Source: Spirochaetales bacterium Spiro_07
Lineage (GTDB): Bacteria; Spirochaetota; Spirochaetia; Treponematales; Treponemataceae
Direction: 5' to 3'
DNA length: 64,000 nt
Assembly (NCBI GenBank): GCA_001603145.1
Contig: LVBI01000011.1
Coordinates: 1-64,000 of the forward strand
In this document: positions 17,113 to 26,909 of the stretch, piece by piece
Layout: each line of letters begins with the position of its first letter
Numbering within the stretch: the stretch's first letter is position 1
The notes under the pieces: generated by a model
The model's input: the letters and a program-made list of their open reading frames with translations, nothing else
The model's database searches: none
What the model was told of the DNA's origin: nothing
Position numbers and translations under genes: made by a program

Positions 17113-19560
17113 ATGGAATTTAATGCAGAAGAATTTAAAGAGAACTTAACCGCCCGTTTGAAGCGTCAGTACGGAAAGGACATTACGCAGGCGAACGCGC
17201 ACGATTTGTTTGATGCAGTTTCAGCTTCGGCACAAGAGCTGATTATGGACAACTGGATGAAGACACGGCGCGAATATGAGAAGAAGCCGACACGTCAGGT
17301 TTATTATCTTTCAGCTGAATTTCTGATGGGACGCGCGCTCAGCAACAACTTGATTAACACGCTTATAAAAGATTCTGTTGTAAACGTGCTCAAATCTCTT
17401 AACATTGATTACAACTTGATTGAAGACCAGGAGCCGGATGCAGGTCTCGGCAACGGCGGTCTCGGACGTCTTGCAGCATGTTTTCTTGATTCGCTTGCAA
17501 CGCTTGATTATCCGGGGCACGGCTACGGCATCCGCTATGAATACGGAATGTTCGAGCAGCATATTGAGAACGGCTATCAGGTTGAATACCCTGACAACTG
17601 GCTTGTGCACCGCGACCCGTGGGAAGTTAAGCGCAGCGACCTTGCCGTTACAGTCAAATTCGGCGGAAACGTTGCTGTTGCAAAGTGGCCTAACGACACA
17701 GACCGTTTTTATGTAGAAAATGCCGAAGAGATTATCGCAACGCCTTACGATATGCCGATTGTAGGCTACAACACGAACACAGTTAATACGCTGCGCTTGT
17801 GGCAGGCTTCTTCGCCAAACGGCTTTGACCTTCAGCTTTTTAACGACATGCAGTATAACCGCGCAGTTGAACGCCAGAATGATGCAGAAAACATTTCGCG
17901 CGTTTTGTACCCGAACGATTCAGGCCCATCGGGCAAAGCTTTGCGCTTAAAGCAGCAGTATTTCTTCTCTTCTGCAAGCTTGCAGGATTTGGTGCGCCAC
18001 TTTGTAAGCGAATACGGTACAGATTTCCGCAAATTCCCGGAATATCACGTCATTCAGCTTAACGACACGCATCCGGTTGTTGCAATTCCTGAGCTTATGC
18101 GCATTCTTATGGATGAATACGGCCTCGGCTGGGACGAATCTTGGAGCATTGTTTCAAAGACTTTTGCATACACAAACCACACAATCCTTGCGGAAGCTCT
18201 CGAAAAGTGGCCTATCAACATTTTCCAGGGCTTGCTGCCGCGCATCTATCAGATTGTGGAAGAAATCAACCGCCGCCTCGTTATGGAGCTCCGCGACAAA
18301 TATCCGACAGATTATTCAAAGCAGAACAAGATGGCAATCATCAACAACGGCATGATTCACATGGCGTGGCTTGCAATTCATGGCTGCTTCAGCGTAAACG
18401 GTGTTGCCGCTCTTCATACAGAGCTGCTTAAGACGCAGGAACTCAAGGACTGGTACGACCTTTATCCGCAGAAATTCAACAACAAGACGAACGGCGTAAC
18501 GCAGCGCCGCTGGCTTTTGTGCGCAAACCCTGACCTTGCCAAGTTTATCACTGCAAAGATTGGCGACGGCTGGCAGAAAGACCTTACAAAGCTCAAAGGG
18601 CTTGAAAAATTTGCAGACGACGAAGCTACGCTCAAAGAATTCCTTGCGATTAAACAGGCTAACAAAGTTAAGCTTGCTTCTTATCTTAAAGAAACGCAGA
18701 ACGAATTCCTTGACCCTGAATCAATTTTTGATGTTCAGATTAAGCGTCTGCACGAATACAAGCGTCAGCTTTTGAACGTGCTGCACATCATGTATTTGTA
18801 CAACCGTCTGCTTGACGACCCGAACTACAATCCGCCGGCACGCACCTTCATCTTTGGCGCGAAGGCCGCTTCTGGCTACAGACGCGCAAAGACAATCATC
18901 AAGCTTATCAACACAGTTGCAGAGCGCATCAACAACGACCGCCGCGTGCGCGGTAAGCTCCGCGTAGTCTTTGTTGAGAACTACCGCGTAAGCGTTGCAG
19001 AAAAGCTTTTCCCGGCATCTGATGTTTCAGAGCAGATTTCTACAGCTGGCAAAGAAGCTTCGGGCACAGGCAACATGAAGTTCATGATAAACGGCGCAGT
19101 TACAATCGGAACTCTTGACGGCGCTAACATCGAGATTGTGGAAGAAGCCGGTGCAGAAAATGCATTTATTTTCGGTTTGACCGCAGATGAAATCATCAAG
19201 ATTGAAAGCGAGCATAGCTACAACCCGCAGAAATATCTTGAGCGCAATCCGCAGCTTGCAAAGGTTATGAACCAGCTTATAGACGGAACTTACGACCCGA
19301 CGCACCAGCTTTTCCGCGAGATTTACGATTCACTTGTTTACGGCGTTGAAGGCCAGCGCCCTGACGTTTATTACGTCTTGGCAGACTTTGCCGCTTATGC
19401 CGAAGCACAGGAAAAAGTTGCCGCAACATACACAGACCGCATGAAGTGGGCAAAGATGGCGCTTCTGAACATTGCCCGTTCAGGCAAATTCTCTTCAGAC
19501 AGAACAATCGAAGATTATGTGCGCGACATCTGGAAGCTCAAAAAGGTTGAAGTAAAGTAA
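17113..19560 (+). CDS. glgP: Glycogen/starch phosphorylase
   Basis: PLP-dependent phosphorolysis of alpha-1,4 glucan to glucose-1-phosphate. The 815-residue length is standard. EASGTGNMKFMINGA near residue 648 contains the PLP-binding Lys; SAEFLMGRALSNNLIN near 60, DAGLGNGGLGRLAACF near 115 and IQLNDTHP near 315 are all canonical. ATG 17113 is preceded by GGAGGAA. With glgX it forms the breakdown arm of glycogen metabolism; synthesis genes are not in the window. It ends in an unusual nested terminator at 19588-19666. Confidence 0.96.
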   Translation: MEFNAEEFKENLTARLKRQYGKDITQANAHDLFDAVSASAQELIMDNWMKTRREYEKKPTRQVYYLSAEFLMGRALSNNLINTLIKDSVVNVLKSLNIDYNLIEDQEPDAGLGNGGLGRLAACFLDSLATLDYPGHGYGIRYEYGMFEQHIENGYQVEYPDNWLVHRDPWEVKRSDLAVTVKFGGNVAVAKWPNDTDRFYVENAEEIIATPYDMPIVGYNTNTVNTLRLWQASSPNGFDLQLFNDMQYNRAVERQNDAENISRVLYPNDSGPSGKALRLKQQYFFSSASLQDLVRHFVSEYGTDFRKFPEYHVIQLNDTHPVVAIPELMRILMDEYGLGWDESWSIVSKTFAYTNHTILAEALEKWPINIFQGLLPRIYQIVEEINRRLVMELRDKYPTDYSKQNKMAIINNGMIHMAWLAIHGCFSVNGVAALHTELLKTQELKDWYDLYPQKFNNKTNGVTQRRWLLCANPDLAKFITAKIGDGWQKDLTKLKGLEKFADDEATLKEFLAIKQANKVKLASYLKETQNEFLDPESIFDVQIKRLHEYKRQLLNVLHIMYLYNRLLDDPNYNPPARTFIFGAKAASGYRRAKTIIKLINTVAERINNDRRVRGKLRVVFVENYRVSVAEKLFPASDVSEQISTAGKEASGTGNMKFMINGAVTIGTLDGANIEIVEEAGAENAFIFGLTADEIIKIESEHSYNPQKYLERNPQLAKVMNQLIDGTYDPTHQLFREIYDSLVYGVEGQRPDVYYVLADFAAYAEAQEKVAATYTDRMKWAKMALLNIARSGKFSSDRTIEDYVRDIWKLKKVEVK

Positions 19561-19587
19561 ACTTCTTGCGGTTTCCGCTTAACAAAG

Positions 19588-19666
19588 AGGCTGCTTAATA
19601 AGTCTGCAATAGTGTCATGCTGAACTTGGTTCAGCATCTGCTTGTGATTTATTAGCAGCCTTTTTT
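19588..19666 (+). terminator. Nested terminator of glgP
   Basis: Outer arms AGGCTGCTTAATAA (19588-19601) and TTATTAGCAGCCT (19649-19661) pair with a single bulge and are followed by a T-run. Their loop encloses the palindrome ATGCTGAAC-ttg-GTTCAGCAT (19617-19637) of the dispersed repeat family. Confidence 0.8.
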
Positions 19667-19720
19667 GTCTAACAAATATTTTACTTGAAAAAAACGGCTT
19701 ATTACAGCTAAATTATTACA

Positions 19721-20638
19721 ATGAACGAGAGCTTTTTTATTCTAGGGCAGCAGGTTGCCATTTTATTTATAATGATTTTTGTCGGCTTTATTTGTGCAAA
19801 GCGCGGCTTTTTTTCTGATGAAGGCATAAAAAGCGTCACGAATTTCGTGCTCTATATAATAATTCCGTGTGTCATCATAAATTCGTTTCACCGCGAATTT
19901 GACCGTGAGATGATGCAGGGGCTTATAAAAGCTTTTTTTGCCGCGCTTTTTGTTCATCTGCTGAACATTGTTGTTGCCAATCTTTTGATTCACGATAAAG
20001 ATGAAGCCCGCGAGCGCGTGCTGAAATTCGCCACGATTTTTTCAAACTGCGGATATATGGCGCTGCCGCTGCAAGAAGCATTACTCGGCAAAGACGGCAC
20101 CTTTCTGGGCGCGGTCTTCATTGCGGTTTTCAATATCATCAACTGGACATACGGCCTTTTTTTGATGGGCGGCAAAGGTACAAAGATTTCTATAAAGACC
20201 GCGCTGCTCAACCCGGGCGTAATCGGCGTGTTTTTTGGCTTTATCTTCTTTTTGACACCGCTCAAGCTGCCGCAAATTCTGCTGACACCGTTGCAGTGTT
20301 TTGCGTCTATGAACACTCCGCTTCCGACAATCATAATCGGGTTTTATCTTGCAAAGGTGCCGGGCTTTGCAGTGCTTAAAGATGCAAAGCTCTGCCTTGC
20401 GCTAATTTTGCGGCTTGTGGTGCTGCCGGTTGCCGCCGCGCTGATACTTTATGCATGCGGCTTACGCGGCAGCCTGCTTGCTTCAATGGTGATTGCAGCT
20501 TCTGCGCCGTGCGCTGCCAACACCGCAATGTTTGCCGGCAAATTTGACCGCGACACAAGCCTTTCTGTTACGCTTGTATCTGTTTCTACGCTGTTTTCAA
20601 TTTTGACGATGCCCGTCATCGTTCAATTCTGCATGTAA
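19721..20638 (+). CDS. AEC-family transporter
   Basis: A 305-residue integral membrane protein with ten predicted hydrophobic segments in two five-helix halves, the auxin efflux carrier fold. The first half starts LGQQVAILFIMIFVGFICAKRG and contains TNFVLYIIIPCVI; ATIFSNCGYMALPL near residue 110 is the typical N-C-G-Y/F motif, and SAPCAANTAMFAGKF marks the second half. Bacterial members export or import small carboxylates such as malate; the substrate here is not evident. TAAATT ends 6 nt before the ATG with no ribosome-binding site, another probable leaderless start. Confidence 0.87.
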   Translation: MNESFFILGQQVAILFIMIFVGFICAKRGFFSDEGIKSVTNFVLYIIIPCVIINSFHREFDREMMQGLIKAFFAALFVHLLNIVVANLLIHDKDEARERVLKFATIFSNCGYMALPLQEALLGKDGTFLGAVFIAVFNIINWTYGLFLMGGKGTKISIKTALLNPGVIGVFFGFIFFLTPLKLPQILLTPLQCFASMNTPLPTIIIGFYLAKVPGFAVLKDAKLCLALILRLVVLPVAAALILYACGLRGSLLASMVIAASAPCAANTAMFAGKFDRDTSLSVTLVSVSTLFSILTMPVIVQFCM

Positions 20639-20652
20639 AAGGAAAGTCACCT

Positions 20653-21216
20653 ATGAAGCTTTATGTGCTGCGGCACGGCGAAACGAGCATGAATTCGCTT
20701 AATCAGGTTTGCGGCTTGAGCAATGTGGCGCTGTCTGAAAAAGGCAAGTCTCAGGCTTTTGAAGCCGCCGAAAAATTGAAGCATAAGCTTGACGGCACAA
20801 AAATCGATGCAATCTACGTTTCACCGCTTCTGCGCGCGCAAGAAACAGCGCAAGCTGTGCAGACAATTCTCTCGAAAAACGGCTTGTGCCCCACCAATTT
20901 TGTGACAGACGAACGCCTTATCGAACAGAACTACGGCAATTTTGAAGGCAAGAGCCGCCTTGATAAAGATTTTGAGGAAAGCAAGCGCCAGTTTGCAGAT
21001 AAATCGCACAACCAGGAATCTCTGCTTGCCATTGCCTACCGTGTCTACGATTTTCTTGAAGAGCTTAAGCGCGGCAAAGATGGCAGCAAGACTGTGCTTG
21101 TTGTTACGCACGGCGCAGTCTGTCGCATGATTCACAGCTACTTCAACAGCATGACAAACGAAGAATTCGGTGCATGGCGCGCCGTCAATTGCCAGACCGA
21201 CGAATATGAGCTGTAA
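20653..21216 (+). CDS. Histidine phosphatase family protein
   Basis: Phosphoglycerate mutase-like phosphatase of 187 residues. LYVLRHGETSMNS at the N-terminus contains the phospho-accepting His in RHGE, SPLLRAQETAQ near 58-68 holds the second Arg, and VVTHGAVCRMI near 150 the second catalytic His. The size fits the small broad-specificity branch (CobC/GpmB-like) rather than glycolytic dPGM. AAGGAAAG lies 6 nt before the ATG, and the gene starts 14 nt after the transporter gene, so they may form one operon. The substrate is unknown. Confidence 0.85.
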   Translation: MKLYVLRHGETSMNSLNQVCGLSNVALSEKGKSQAFEAAEKLKHKLDGTKIDAIYVSPLLRAQETAQAVQTILSKNGLCPTNFVTDERLIEQNYGNFEGKSRLDKDFEESKRQFADKSHNQESLLAIAYRVYDFLEELKRGKDGSKTVLVVTHGAVCRMIHSYFNSMTNEEFGAWRAVNCQTDEYEL

Positions 21217-21317
21217 AGATATAAGTTTATGCAAAAATTCTAGCAGAAAGATTATTTTATTTGCAAACATATTCAATATTGCTGTGTCTATTATAATGAT
21301 GTAAAGGAGTTTTGCAG

Positions 21318-22046
21318 ATGGAAAAAATGAAAAAGCCTGCCTCAAAAATTGCAGTTTGGGGTGATTCTGTAACGAAAGGTATAGTTCAGGGGGCTGGTGA
21401 TAAATCATATATCGTTAACCCTGAAAATAGTCTTAAAATTGCAGGCGAGAAATTAGGAATAGAAATAATAAATCACAGCTATTTTGGTTGTACTGTAAAG
21501 AAAGGTAAAGATGTGATTATTCGTGATATAAAAAAGAATATTGATTGCGATGCGGCTATAATCGAATTCGGCGGCAACGACTGCGATTTCAACTGGTCTG
21601 AAATTTCAGAACACCCGGAATTACACCATGAGCCAAATACACCACTAAATGTTTTTTCGGAAACAATTCAGTTTATAATACAGACATTACGGGAGCATAA
21701 AATAACCCCGATTTTGATGACGCTTGTACCGCTTGTTCCAGAACGGTATTTTTCATTCATTTCAAGAAATCGCAATCCTATGCATATTTTGAAATGGCTA
21801 GGCGATGTTAATTTTCTTTACCGCTGGCATGAAACGTATTCGAGCGAGATTTTTAATATAGCAAGAAGTAAAGGCTGTATGCTTCTTGATGTCCGGAAGC
21901 AGTTCCTTGTGGATCACAATTATCAGCGTTTTCTCTGTGATGATGGTATTCACCCGAACAAAGAAGGACAACGATTGATGCAGAATTTTTTTATTGAATC
22001 AAGTAAGTCGGATAGGTTCATGCTGCCACCTTCGATTGGCGCATAA
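21318..22046 (+). CDS. SGNH/GDSL hydrolase
   Basis: A 242-residue esterase-type protein without signal peptide, so probably cytoplasmic. Block I is IAVWGDSVTKG (Ser nucleophile, residue ~17), the Gly of block II is near SYFGC, block III is IEFGGNDCDFNW (Asn near 80), and DGIHPNKEGQRLM near 215 gives the Asp-x-x-His pair. AAAGGAG at 21303-21309 fits ATG 21318. Substrate unknown; carbohydrate or lipid esters are typical of the family. Convergent with trpB. Confidence 0.85.
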   Translation: MEKMKKPASKIAVWGDSVTKGIVQGAGDKSYIVNPENSLKIAGEKLGIEIINHSYFGCTVKKGKDVIIRDIKKNIDCDAAIIEFGGNDCDFNWSEISEHPELHHEPNTPLNVFSETIQFIIQTLREHKITPILMTLVPLVPERYFSFISRNRNPMHILKWLGDVNFLYRWHETYSSEIFNIARSKGCMLLDVRKQFLVDHNYQRFLCDDGIHPNKEGQRLMQNFFIESSKSDRFMLPPSIGA

Positions 22047-22063
22047 TTTCTTGCAAATCACAT

Positions 22064-22099
22064 AAAAAAAGCAGCCTTGCTTTTCAGCTTGGCTGCTTT
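22064..22099 (-). terminator. Intrinsic terminator of trpB
   Basis: On the minus strand, AAAGCAGCC pairs with GGCTGCTTT (arms 22091-22099 and 22068-22076), followed by a run of seven T. It lies directly after trpB and may also slow transcription coming from the SGNH gene. Confidence 0.8.
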
Positions 22100-22106
22100 C
22101 GTCAGT

Positions 22107-23318
22107 TTAATTGAAATATTTTTCGCCTGTGCCGTAGTTGTCAACTACAAAGTCTATGTCTTTGTCGCCCCTTCCGCTCAAGTTTACAAGAATAGACTTT
22201 TTGGGGTGCTCTTTCGCGTAGCGCATACCGAATGCAACCGCATGGCTAGATTCCAAAGCCGGAATGATGCCTTCGTAGCGCGAAAGCTTGTAGAAAGCTT
22301 CAAGACATTCTTCGTCGTTGGCGGTTGTGTAAGTTACGCGGCCAGTGTCTTTCAGCATACAATGTTCAGGGCCGCTTCCAGGGTAATCAAGTCCCGAAGC
22401 AATTGAATAGACCGGCGCTGGGTCGCCGTTTTCGTCTGTCAAAAGATAAGTCTTCATGCCGTGCAAGATGCCCTCTTTGCCGTAGCTCAAGCTGCAGGCG
22501 TGGTCGCCAAGCTGAAGAGAGCGGCCGCTCGGTTCAACACCATAAAGCGCAACGTCTTCATCTGTGATAAATCCCGAAAAAATGCCCATTGCATTTGAGC
22601 CGCCGCCGACACAAGCTGTAACAGCGTCAGGCAGTTCGCCAGTCATTTCAAAGAACTGTTCCCGCGCTTCAACACCAATTACATGCTGAAAATCGCGGAC
22701 CATCATTGGGAACGGGTGCGGCCCCATGACAGAGCCGATGCAGTAAAGCGAATTTACAGGGTCTTTAAGATAAGCTTCAAACGCGCTGTCAACGGCTTCT
22801 TTGAGCGTGCGCTGGCCGTGTGTAACAGAAACTACGTTTGCGCCCAAAAGCTTCATGCGCACAACATTCGGGTGCTGCTTCGCAATGTCAACTTCGCCCA
22901 TGTGAATATCGCATTGAAGCCCGAAATATGCGGCGGCAGTTGCAAGCGCAACGCCATGCTGCCCGGCGCCTGTTTCGGCGATAATCTTCTTTTTGCCCAT
23001 GTACTTGGCAAGCAATGCTTCGCCCATGCAGTGGTTGAGCTTGTGCGCGCCAGAATGGTTCAAGTCTTCTCTTTTAAGATAGATGCGGCCGCCGCAATGC
23101 TCGCTCAAGCGTTTGCAGTAATAAACCGGTGTAGGCCGTCCTTGAAAATGCTTGCGTATTGAGCGCAGTTCATTGATAAAGTCGTGCGATTTGCTTATCG
23201 TAAAATATGCATCATTTATGCGGTTCATTTCAGCTTGAAGCTCTTCTGAAACGTAGCTGCCGCCCCATTTACCGAAATATCCTTTTTCATCAGGGAATTG
23301 CTTCAAATAATCTTTCAT
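22107..23318 (-). CDS. trpB: Tryptophan synthase beta chain
   Basis: PLP enzyme joining indole and serine to make tryptophan. 403 residues, TrpB1-like. [12 protein letters not shown] at the N-terminus, [15 protein letters not shown] near 84-98 with the Schiff-base Lys, [13 protein letters not shown] near 110-122 with the catalytic Glu, and GGGSNAMG near 233 for phosphate binding. I chose ATG 23318 because AAGGAG is 7 nt upstream. No trpA or other trp gene is adjacent, so either the alpha subunit is elsewhere or the enzyme salvages indole, plausible for a gut bacterium. The upstream region holds palindromes but no Trp-codon leader. Confidence 0.93.
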   Translation of the reverse strand: MKDYLKQFPDEKGYFGKWGGSYVSEELQAEMNRINDAYFTISKSHDFINELRSIRKHFQGRPTPVYYCKRLSEHCGGRIYLKREDLNHSGAHKLNHCMGEALLAKYMGKKKIIAETGAGQHGVALATAAAYFGLQCDIHMGEVDIAKQHPNVVRMKLLGANVVSVTHGQRTLKEAVDSAFEAYLKDPVNSLYCIGSVMGPHPFPMMVRDFQHVIGVEAREQFFEMTGELPDAVTACVGGGSNAMGIFSGFITDEDVALYGVEPSGRSLQLGDHACSLSYGKEGILHGMKTYLLTDENGDPAPVYSIASGLDYPGSGPEHCMLKDTGRVTYTTANDEECLEAFYKLSRYEGIIPALESSHAVAFGMRYAKEHPKKSILVNLSGRGDKDIDFVVDNYGTGEKYFN

Positions 23319-23403
23319 GTCGTGCTCCTTAGTTCTGACTTTTTGAATTAGACTGTTACGAAAATTTGTTTGTATATCGAAATTTCGCATTTTTTATTTG
23401 TTG

Positions 23404-23441
23404 TGTCAACAAACTATTGCAAAAATCTTGCAATTAATTGC
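23404..23441 (-). promoter_or_regulatory. Palindromic region upstream of trpB
   Basis: Contains TTGACA on the minus strand (23409-23404), ATTGCAA/TTGCAAT (23416-23422 with 23428-23434) and the perfect palindrome GCAATTAATTGC (23430-23441). These are candidate operator sites for trpB or for the divergent chemoreceptor gene; the regulator is unknown and no good -10 could be placed. Confidence 0.35.
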
Positions 23442-23466
23442 ACTTTTTATGGCTTTTGTGTTTTCC

Positions 23467-23495
23467 TTGACGAGTTATGGAAACGGCTTTATCAT
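23467..23495 (+). promoter_or_regulatory. Predicted promoter of the chemoreceptor gene
   Basis: -35 TTGACG (23467-23472), exactly 17 nt, -10 TATCAT (23490-23495), about 70 nt before the start codon. It has sigma-70 form rather than the sigma-28 form often used for chemotaxis genes. Confidence 0.6.
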
Positions 23496-23566
23496 AGATT
23501 TGCTGAATTTTTGGCATTTCTAATGTTTGCCCGGTATGTTCCGGTCAATTAGCAACAGGAGCTTTC

Positions 23567-25369
23567 ATGTTTATAAACAATATTCGGATGAAGCCTAAGC
23601 TGATAGGCGGATTTTTCTTAGTTGCACTCCTTTTCGGTCTTATTCTTGGCTATTCGCTGTCTGCAATGGGAACAATAAGCAAACGGTTTGTCAGCAGCAC
23701 TGCCAACTTTGAAAAACTTGTGGTTGTGCCGAAAGATTTGCAAGTTCAGGTCAAGCAGCTGCTCGTTATATTGGGCACGTCAAAAATTGACCAGGGTACA
23801 AGCCGTTCAGATGCAGAAAAAATAAGGAACAGCATATCTAATATCCGAAGCAATATCGAAAACCAGTTTGAGCTTTTGAGCGGTTCAGACTTGCCTTATA
23901 ACGTCAAATCTGCCGTCACAGAGCGCAAAGAAGAGATTTCAACGTTCAACGCGAATGTAGACAAGCTCGTTACTATGTCTTCTTCGGGCGGTGCATTTTC
24001 AAAGAATTTTACTGATTTATACGCTTCTATATTTCCGGCCGGAAACCAGATTGACAGCGGCCTTGTTGAGCTTCAAGAGATGATGATTGATTTTGAAAAC
24101 GACCAGCTTGCAGAAACTACTGCCAATTCAAACAGGCTTATAATTTCTACGCTTGTGCTTACTGTTATGTCGCTTGTTTTTTCTATTATCGTCGGGCTTA
24201 TTATTGCGCTTACGATTGCAACGCCGCTTAATTCATTTCTGAAGGCGCTTCAAAAAATTTCTGAAGGCGATCTTGTTCAAGACACTGATATGATAGAAGC
24301 GGAACGCAAAATTGCTGACCGCAAAGACGAAATCGGCATGATGGGCAATGCGCTTGCTACGCTTGCAACTTCTGTAAGTTCGGTTGCGGCTTCTATTATT
24401 GAAGCGAGCAGCCAGGTTGCCTTTGGCAGCCGCGAAATCAGTACGACAAGCCAGAACGTTTCTTCGGGCGCGTCGGAACAGGCAGCATCAACAGAAGAGA
24501 TTTCTTCTACAATGGAACAGATGGCTTCTAACATCAGGCAGAACGCCGACAACGCAATGACTACGGCAAGCATAGCTGAAAAGACTGTGGAATCTAGCAT
24601 AAAGGGCGGCGAGGCTGTTGCAAAGACAGTAGAAGCCATGAAGAGCATCGCCACAAAAATTGCAATTATCGAAGATATTGCTTCGCAGACAAACCTTCTT
24701 GCGCTCAACGCAGCCATTGAAGCGGCGCGTGCCGGCGAGGCTGGCCGCGGTTTTGCGGTTGTTGCAAGCGAGGTCAGAAAGCTCGCCGAGCGCAGCCAGA
24801 TTGCCGCAACAGAAATCAGCGAACTTTCGCAGTCAAGCGTTACAATTGCAGAAGAAAGCGGCGCGCTTATTTCTTCGGTTATTCCTGATATTCAAAAAAC
24901 TGCCGAGCTTGTGCAGGAAATTACGTCTGCAAGCCGCGAACAGGATGTGGGCGCACAGCAGATAAACAAGGCCATTCTTCAGATGGATTCTGTTACGCAG
25001 CAAAACGCTTCTGTTTCAGAAGAGCTTGCGTCTATGGCAGAAGAGCTTTCTTCTCAGGCTCAGATTCTGCAAGACAGCGTGCAGTTCTTTAAGATTGACG
25101 AAGGCTCGGCAAGAAAAACTGCATCGCTGCCCAAGTTCCTTATGCCGCCGGAAGACGATATTGCTGAAGAACCGCCAAAACCGTCTGAAAGCGTGAACGT
25201 CAGCTTCAAAAAGCCGTACACGCCGCCGCCTGCTCCGCCTGAAAAGTCGGTGGATGAAGATTTGTACGAGCCTTCTGCTGGCACAATTGAGCCGCCGGCT
25301 TTTGGCAACGACGAATACAGACCGCAAATCAGCTCAAGCATTTCCGACGCTGACTTTGAAGAATTCTAA
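23567..25369 (+). CDS. Methyl-accepting chemotaxis protein
   Basis: A 600-residue transmembrane chemoreceptor. TM1 spans about residues 13-32, a four-helix-bundle sensor follows (about 33-190), TM2 about 191-214, then a HAMP domain and the cytoplasmic signalling coiled coil. The CheA/CheW-binding hairpin tip is [20 protein letters not shown] near residues 371-390, almost invariant in the family. The last 70 residues form a Pro- and acid-rich tail ([17 protein letters not shown]) with no CheR-binding pentapeptide at the end. GGAG precedes the ATG. No che genes are adjacent, so it feeds a pathway encoded elsewhere, to which cheW and cheY in this window may belong. Confidence 0.93.
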   Translation: MFINNIRMKPKLIGGFFLVALLFGLILGYSLSAMGTISKRFVSSTANFEKLVVVPKDLQVQVKQLLVILGTSKIDQGTSRSDAEKIRNSISNIRSNIENQFELLSGSDLPYNVKSAVTERKEEISTFNANVDKLVTMSSSGGAFSKNFTDLYASIFPAGNQIDSGLVELQEMMIDFENDQLAETTANSNRLIISTLVLTVMSLVFSIIVGLIIALTIATPLNSFLKALQKISEGDLVQDTDMIEAERKIADRKDEIGMMGNALATLATSVSSVAASIIEASSQVAFGSREISTTSQNVSSGASEQAASTEEISSTMEQMASNIRQNADNAMTTASIAEKTVESSIKGGEAVAKTVEAMKSIATKIAIIEDIASQTNLLALNAAIEAARAGEAGRGFAVVASEVRKLAERSQIAATEISELSQSSVTIAEESGALISSVIPDIQKTAELVQEITSASREQDVGAQQINKAILQMDSVTQQNASVSEELASMAEELSSQAQILQDSVQFFKIDEGSARKTASLPKFLMPPEDDIAEEPPKPSESVNVSFKKPYTPPPAPPEKSVDEDLYEPSAGTIEPPAFGNDEYRPQISSSISDADFEEF

Positions 25370-25386
25370 AAACACGGCAAGAACAT

Positions 25387-25521
25387 AAAAAAGCCGCCCG
25401 GGCATTATTGTCATTCCGAACGCTACGCATCGACCGTACGCTCGCTACGGTCGAATGTTTCGGAATCTCAAGTAGATGCTGAACCAAGTTCAGCATGACA
25501 TGCTTGGGCGGCTCTTTTTTT
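25387..25521. terminator. Nested bidirectional terminator
   Basis: Outer arms AAAAAAGCCGCCCGGGCAT (25387-25405) and ATGCTTGGGCGGCTCTTTTTT (25500-25520) pair with small bulges and carry an A-run on one side and a T-run on the other, so they could serve the chemoreceptor gene and the convergent tyrS. The loop encloses a hairpin starting ATTCCGAA and the palindrome ATGCTGAAC-caa-GTTCAGCAT (25476-25496), the inverse of that inside the glgP terminator. Confidence 0.8.
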
Positions 25522-25547
25522 GCCTTTTTGGGCGATGCAAAACAGTC

Positions 25548-25571
25548 ATTGCCGGGAGTGACCCGGCAATC
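25548..25571. repeat. Single GTCATT-type hairpin after tyrS
   Basis: GTCATTGCCGGG-agtga-CCCGGCAATCT, one half of the usual two-hairpin unit, lies just downstream of the tyrS stop. Confidence 0.7.
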
Positions 25572-25578
25572 TTGGGTT

Positions 25579-26811
25579 TTACACTTCGGCGAGGAAGTAC
25601 TTCTTCTTGCCGCGGCGGAAGATTATGACCTTGCCTTCCAAAGCCATATCTTTTGTGATGATTTTTGTCTCATCGTTGACAGGCTCGCCGTTAATCTGAA
25701 CGGCGTTGTTCTTGATGAATTCGCGGGCTTCACGCTTTGAAGAAGCCATGCCGTTGTTTACAAGCACATCAACAAGCGGAAGTTCTTCCGTGTATTTGAA
25801 AGTCGGCACGCCCTTCATGCCGGTCAGAATGTCTTTTACGGCAAGACCTTTGAAATCGCCGGCAAAAAGCTTTTCACTTACGGCTACGGCGTTGTCTGCT
25901 TCAGCCTTGCCGTGAATGTCTTTGACAATCTGCCAAGCCAAAGTCTTTTGGGCAATGCGCTTTTCTGGCGTGGCAAGGTGCTGTGCATAAACGTCGTCGA
26001 TTTCTTCTTTTGAAAGGAACGTGAAAACCTTGAGATATTCAAGCACCTTAGAATCGTCTGAATTGATGAGGTACTGGTAAATCGCATAAGGCGCAGTCTT
26101 TTCTTTGTCGAGCCACAATGCGTTGCCTTCAGACTTGCCGAATTTTTTGCCTGTCGCATCAAGGATGAGCGGCATTGTGAACGCATAAGCCGGCTTGTCG
26201 AGCATCTTGCGGATTAAGTCTACGCCGGTTGTGATGTTGCCCCACTGGTCAGAACCTGCAACCTGCATGATGCAGCCTTTTTCCTGAAACAGATGAACGA
26301 AGTCATAGCCCTGCATCAGCATGTAAGAAAATTCCGCAAAAGTAATGCCTGTTTCAAGGCGGCGGCGGATAATATCTTTATCGAGCATGTAGTTTACGTT
26401 GATGTATTTGCCTACGTCACGGAGGAAGTTGAGCCACGTGTAGTCTTTCATCCAGTCGTAGTTGTCTACAAGTTCCGCAGTCGGAACAAGCGCCTTAATC
26501 TGGGCGCGGATTCCGGCAATGTTGTTGTTTACAACTTCTTCAGAGATAATCTCGCGTTCTGCCGTCGGGCGCGGGTCGCCGATGCGGCCAGTTGCGCCGC
26601 CGCAGAGCAAGACAGGGTGATGGCCGGCGTTTGCAAGGCGCTTTGCCATGCAGAGCGAAGAATAATGCCCGATGTGCAGCGAATCTGCTGTCGGGTCTGT
26701 GCCCCAATAAAAAGCGAATGGTTTTCCGTCAAGAACTTTCTGCAAATCTGATTCTTCGCCGGCAACGTCTTTGATAAGCCCGCGCCATTTCAGGTCTTCA
26801 AATAAAGTCAA
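25579..26811 (-). CDS. tyrS: Tyrosyl-tRNA synthetase
   Basis: Class I synthetase charging tRNA-Tyr. 410 residues: Rossmann domain with SLHIGHYSSL near 46-55 (HIGH signature), GSDQWGN near 190, KFGKSEGN near 224 (KMSKS loop), and a C-terminal S4 RNA-binding domain ending GKVIIFRRGKKKYFLAEV. The start is TTG 26811, chosen because AGGAG lies 7 nt upstream and the protein begins exactly at the family N-terminus. Its 190-nt leader carries a Tyr-rich reading frame, an antiterminator-capable segment and an intrinsic terminator, indicating tyrosine-responsive attenuation. No T-box sequence was found. Confidence 0.95.
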   Translation of the reverse strand: MTLFEDLKWRGLIKDVAGEESDLQKVLDGKPFAFYWGTDPTADSLHIGHYSSLCMAKRLANAGHHPVLLCGGATGRIGDPRPTAEREIISEEVVNNNIAGIRAQIKALVPTAELVDNYDWMKDYTWLNFLRDVGKYINVNYMLDKDIIRRRLETGITFAEFSYMLMQGYDFVHLFQEKGCIMQVAGSDQWGNITTGVDLIRKMLDKPAYAFTMPLILDATGKKFGKSEGNALWLDKEKTAPYAIYQYLINSDDSKVLEYLKVFTFLSKEEIDDVYAQHLATPEKRIAQKTLAWQIVKDIHGKAEADNAVAVSEKLFAGDFKGLAVKDILTGMKGVPTFKYTEELPLVDVLVNNGMASSKREAREFIKNNAVQINGEPVNDETKIITKDMALEGKVIIFRRGKKKYFLAEV

Positions 26812-26840
26812 TTTTGCACTCCTAAAAAAGAATTTTAAAC

Positions 26841-26869
26841 AAAAAAGCCTTCCGTGTTTGCGGAAGGCT
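26841..26869 (-). terminator. Attenuator terminator in the tyrS leader
   Basis: On the minus strand, AGCCTTCCG (26869-26861), loop CAAACA, CGGAAGGCT (26854-26846), then TTTTTT. It lies between the leader frame and the tyrS ribosome-binding site. Its 5' arm and loop contain TTCCGCA (26865-26859), complementary to TGCGGAA (26921-26915) at the end of the leader frame, giving a mutually exclusive antiterminator. Confidence 0.85.
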
Positions 26870-26909
26870 GTAATTTACATCAACTAAAGCACAATAACGC
26901 TTCTGGCGT

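Noticed and set aside
23319-23460. Trp leader peptide before trpB
   Set aside because: No short frame with TGG codons and no intrinsic terminator in the leader.
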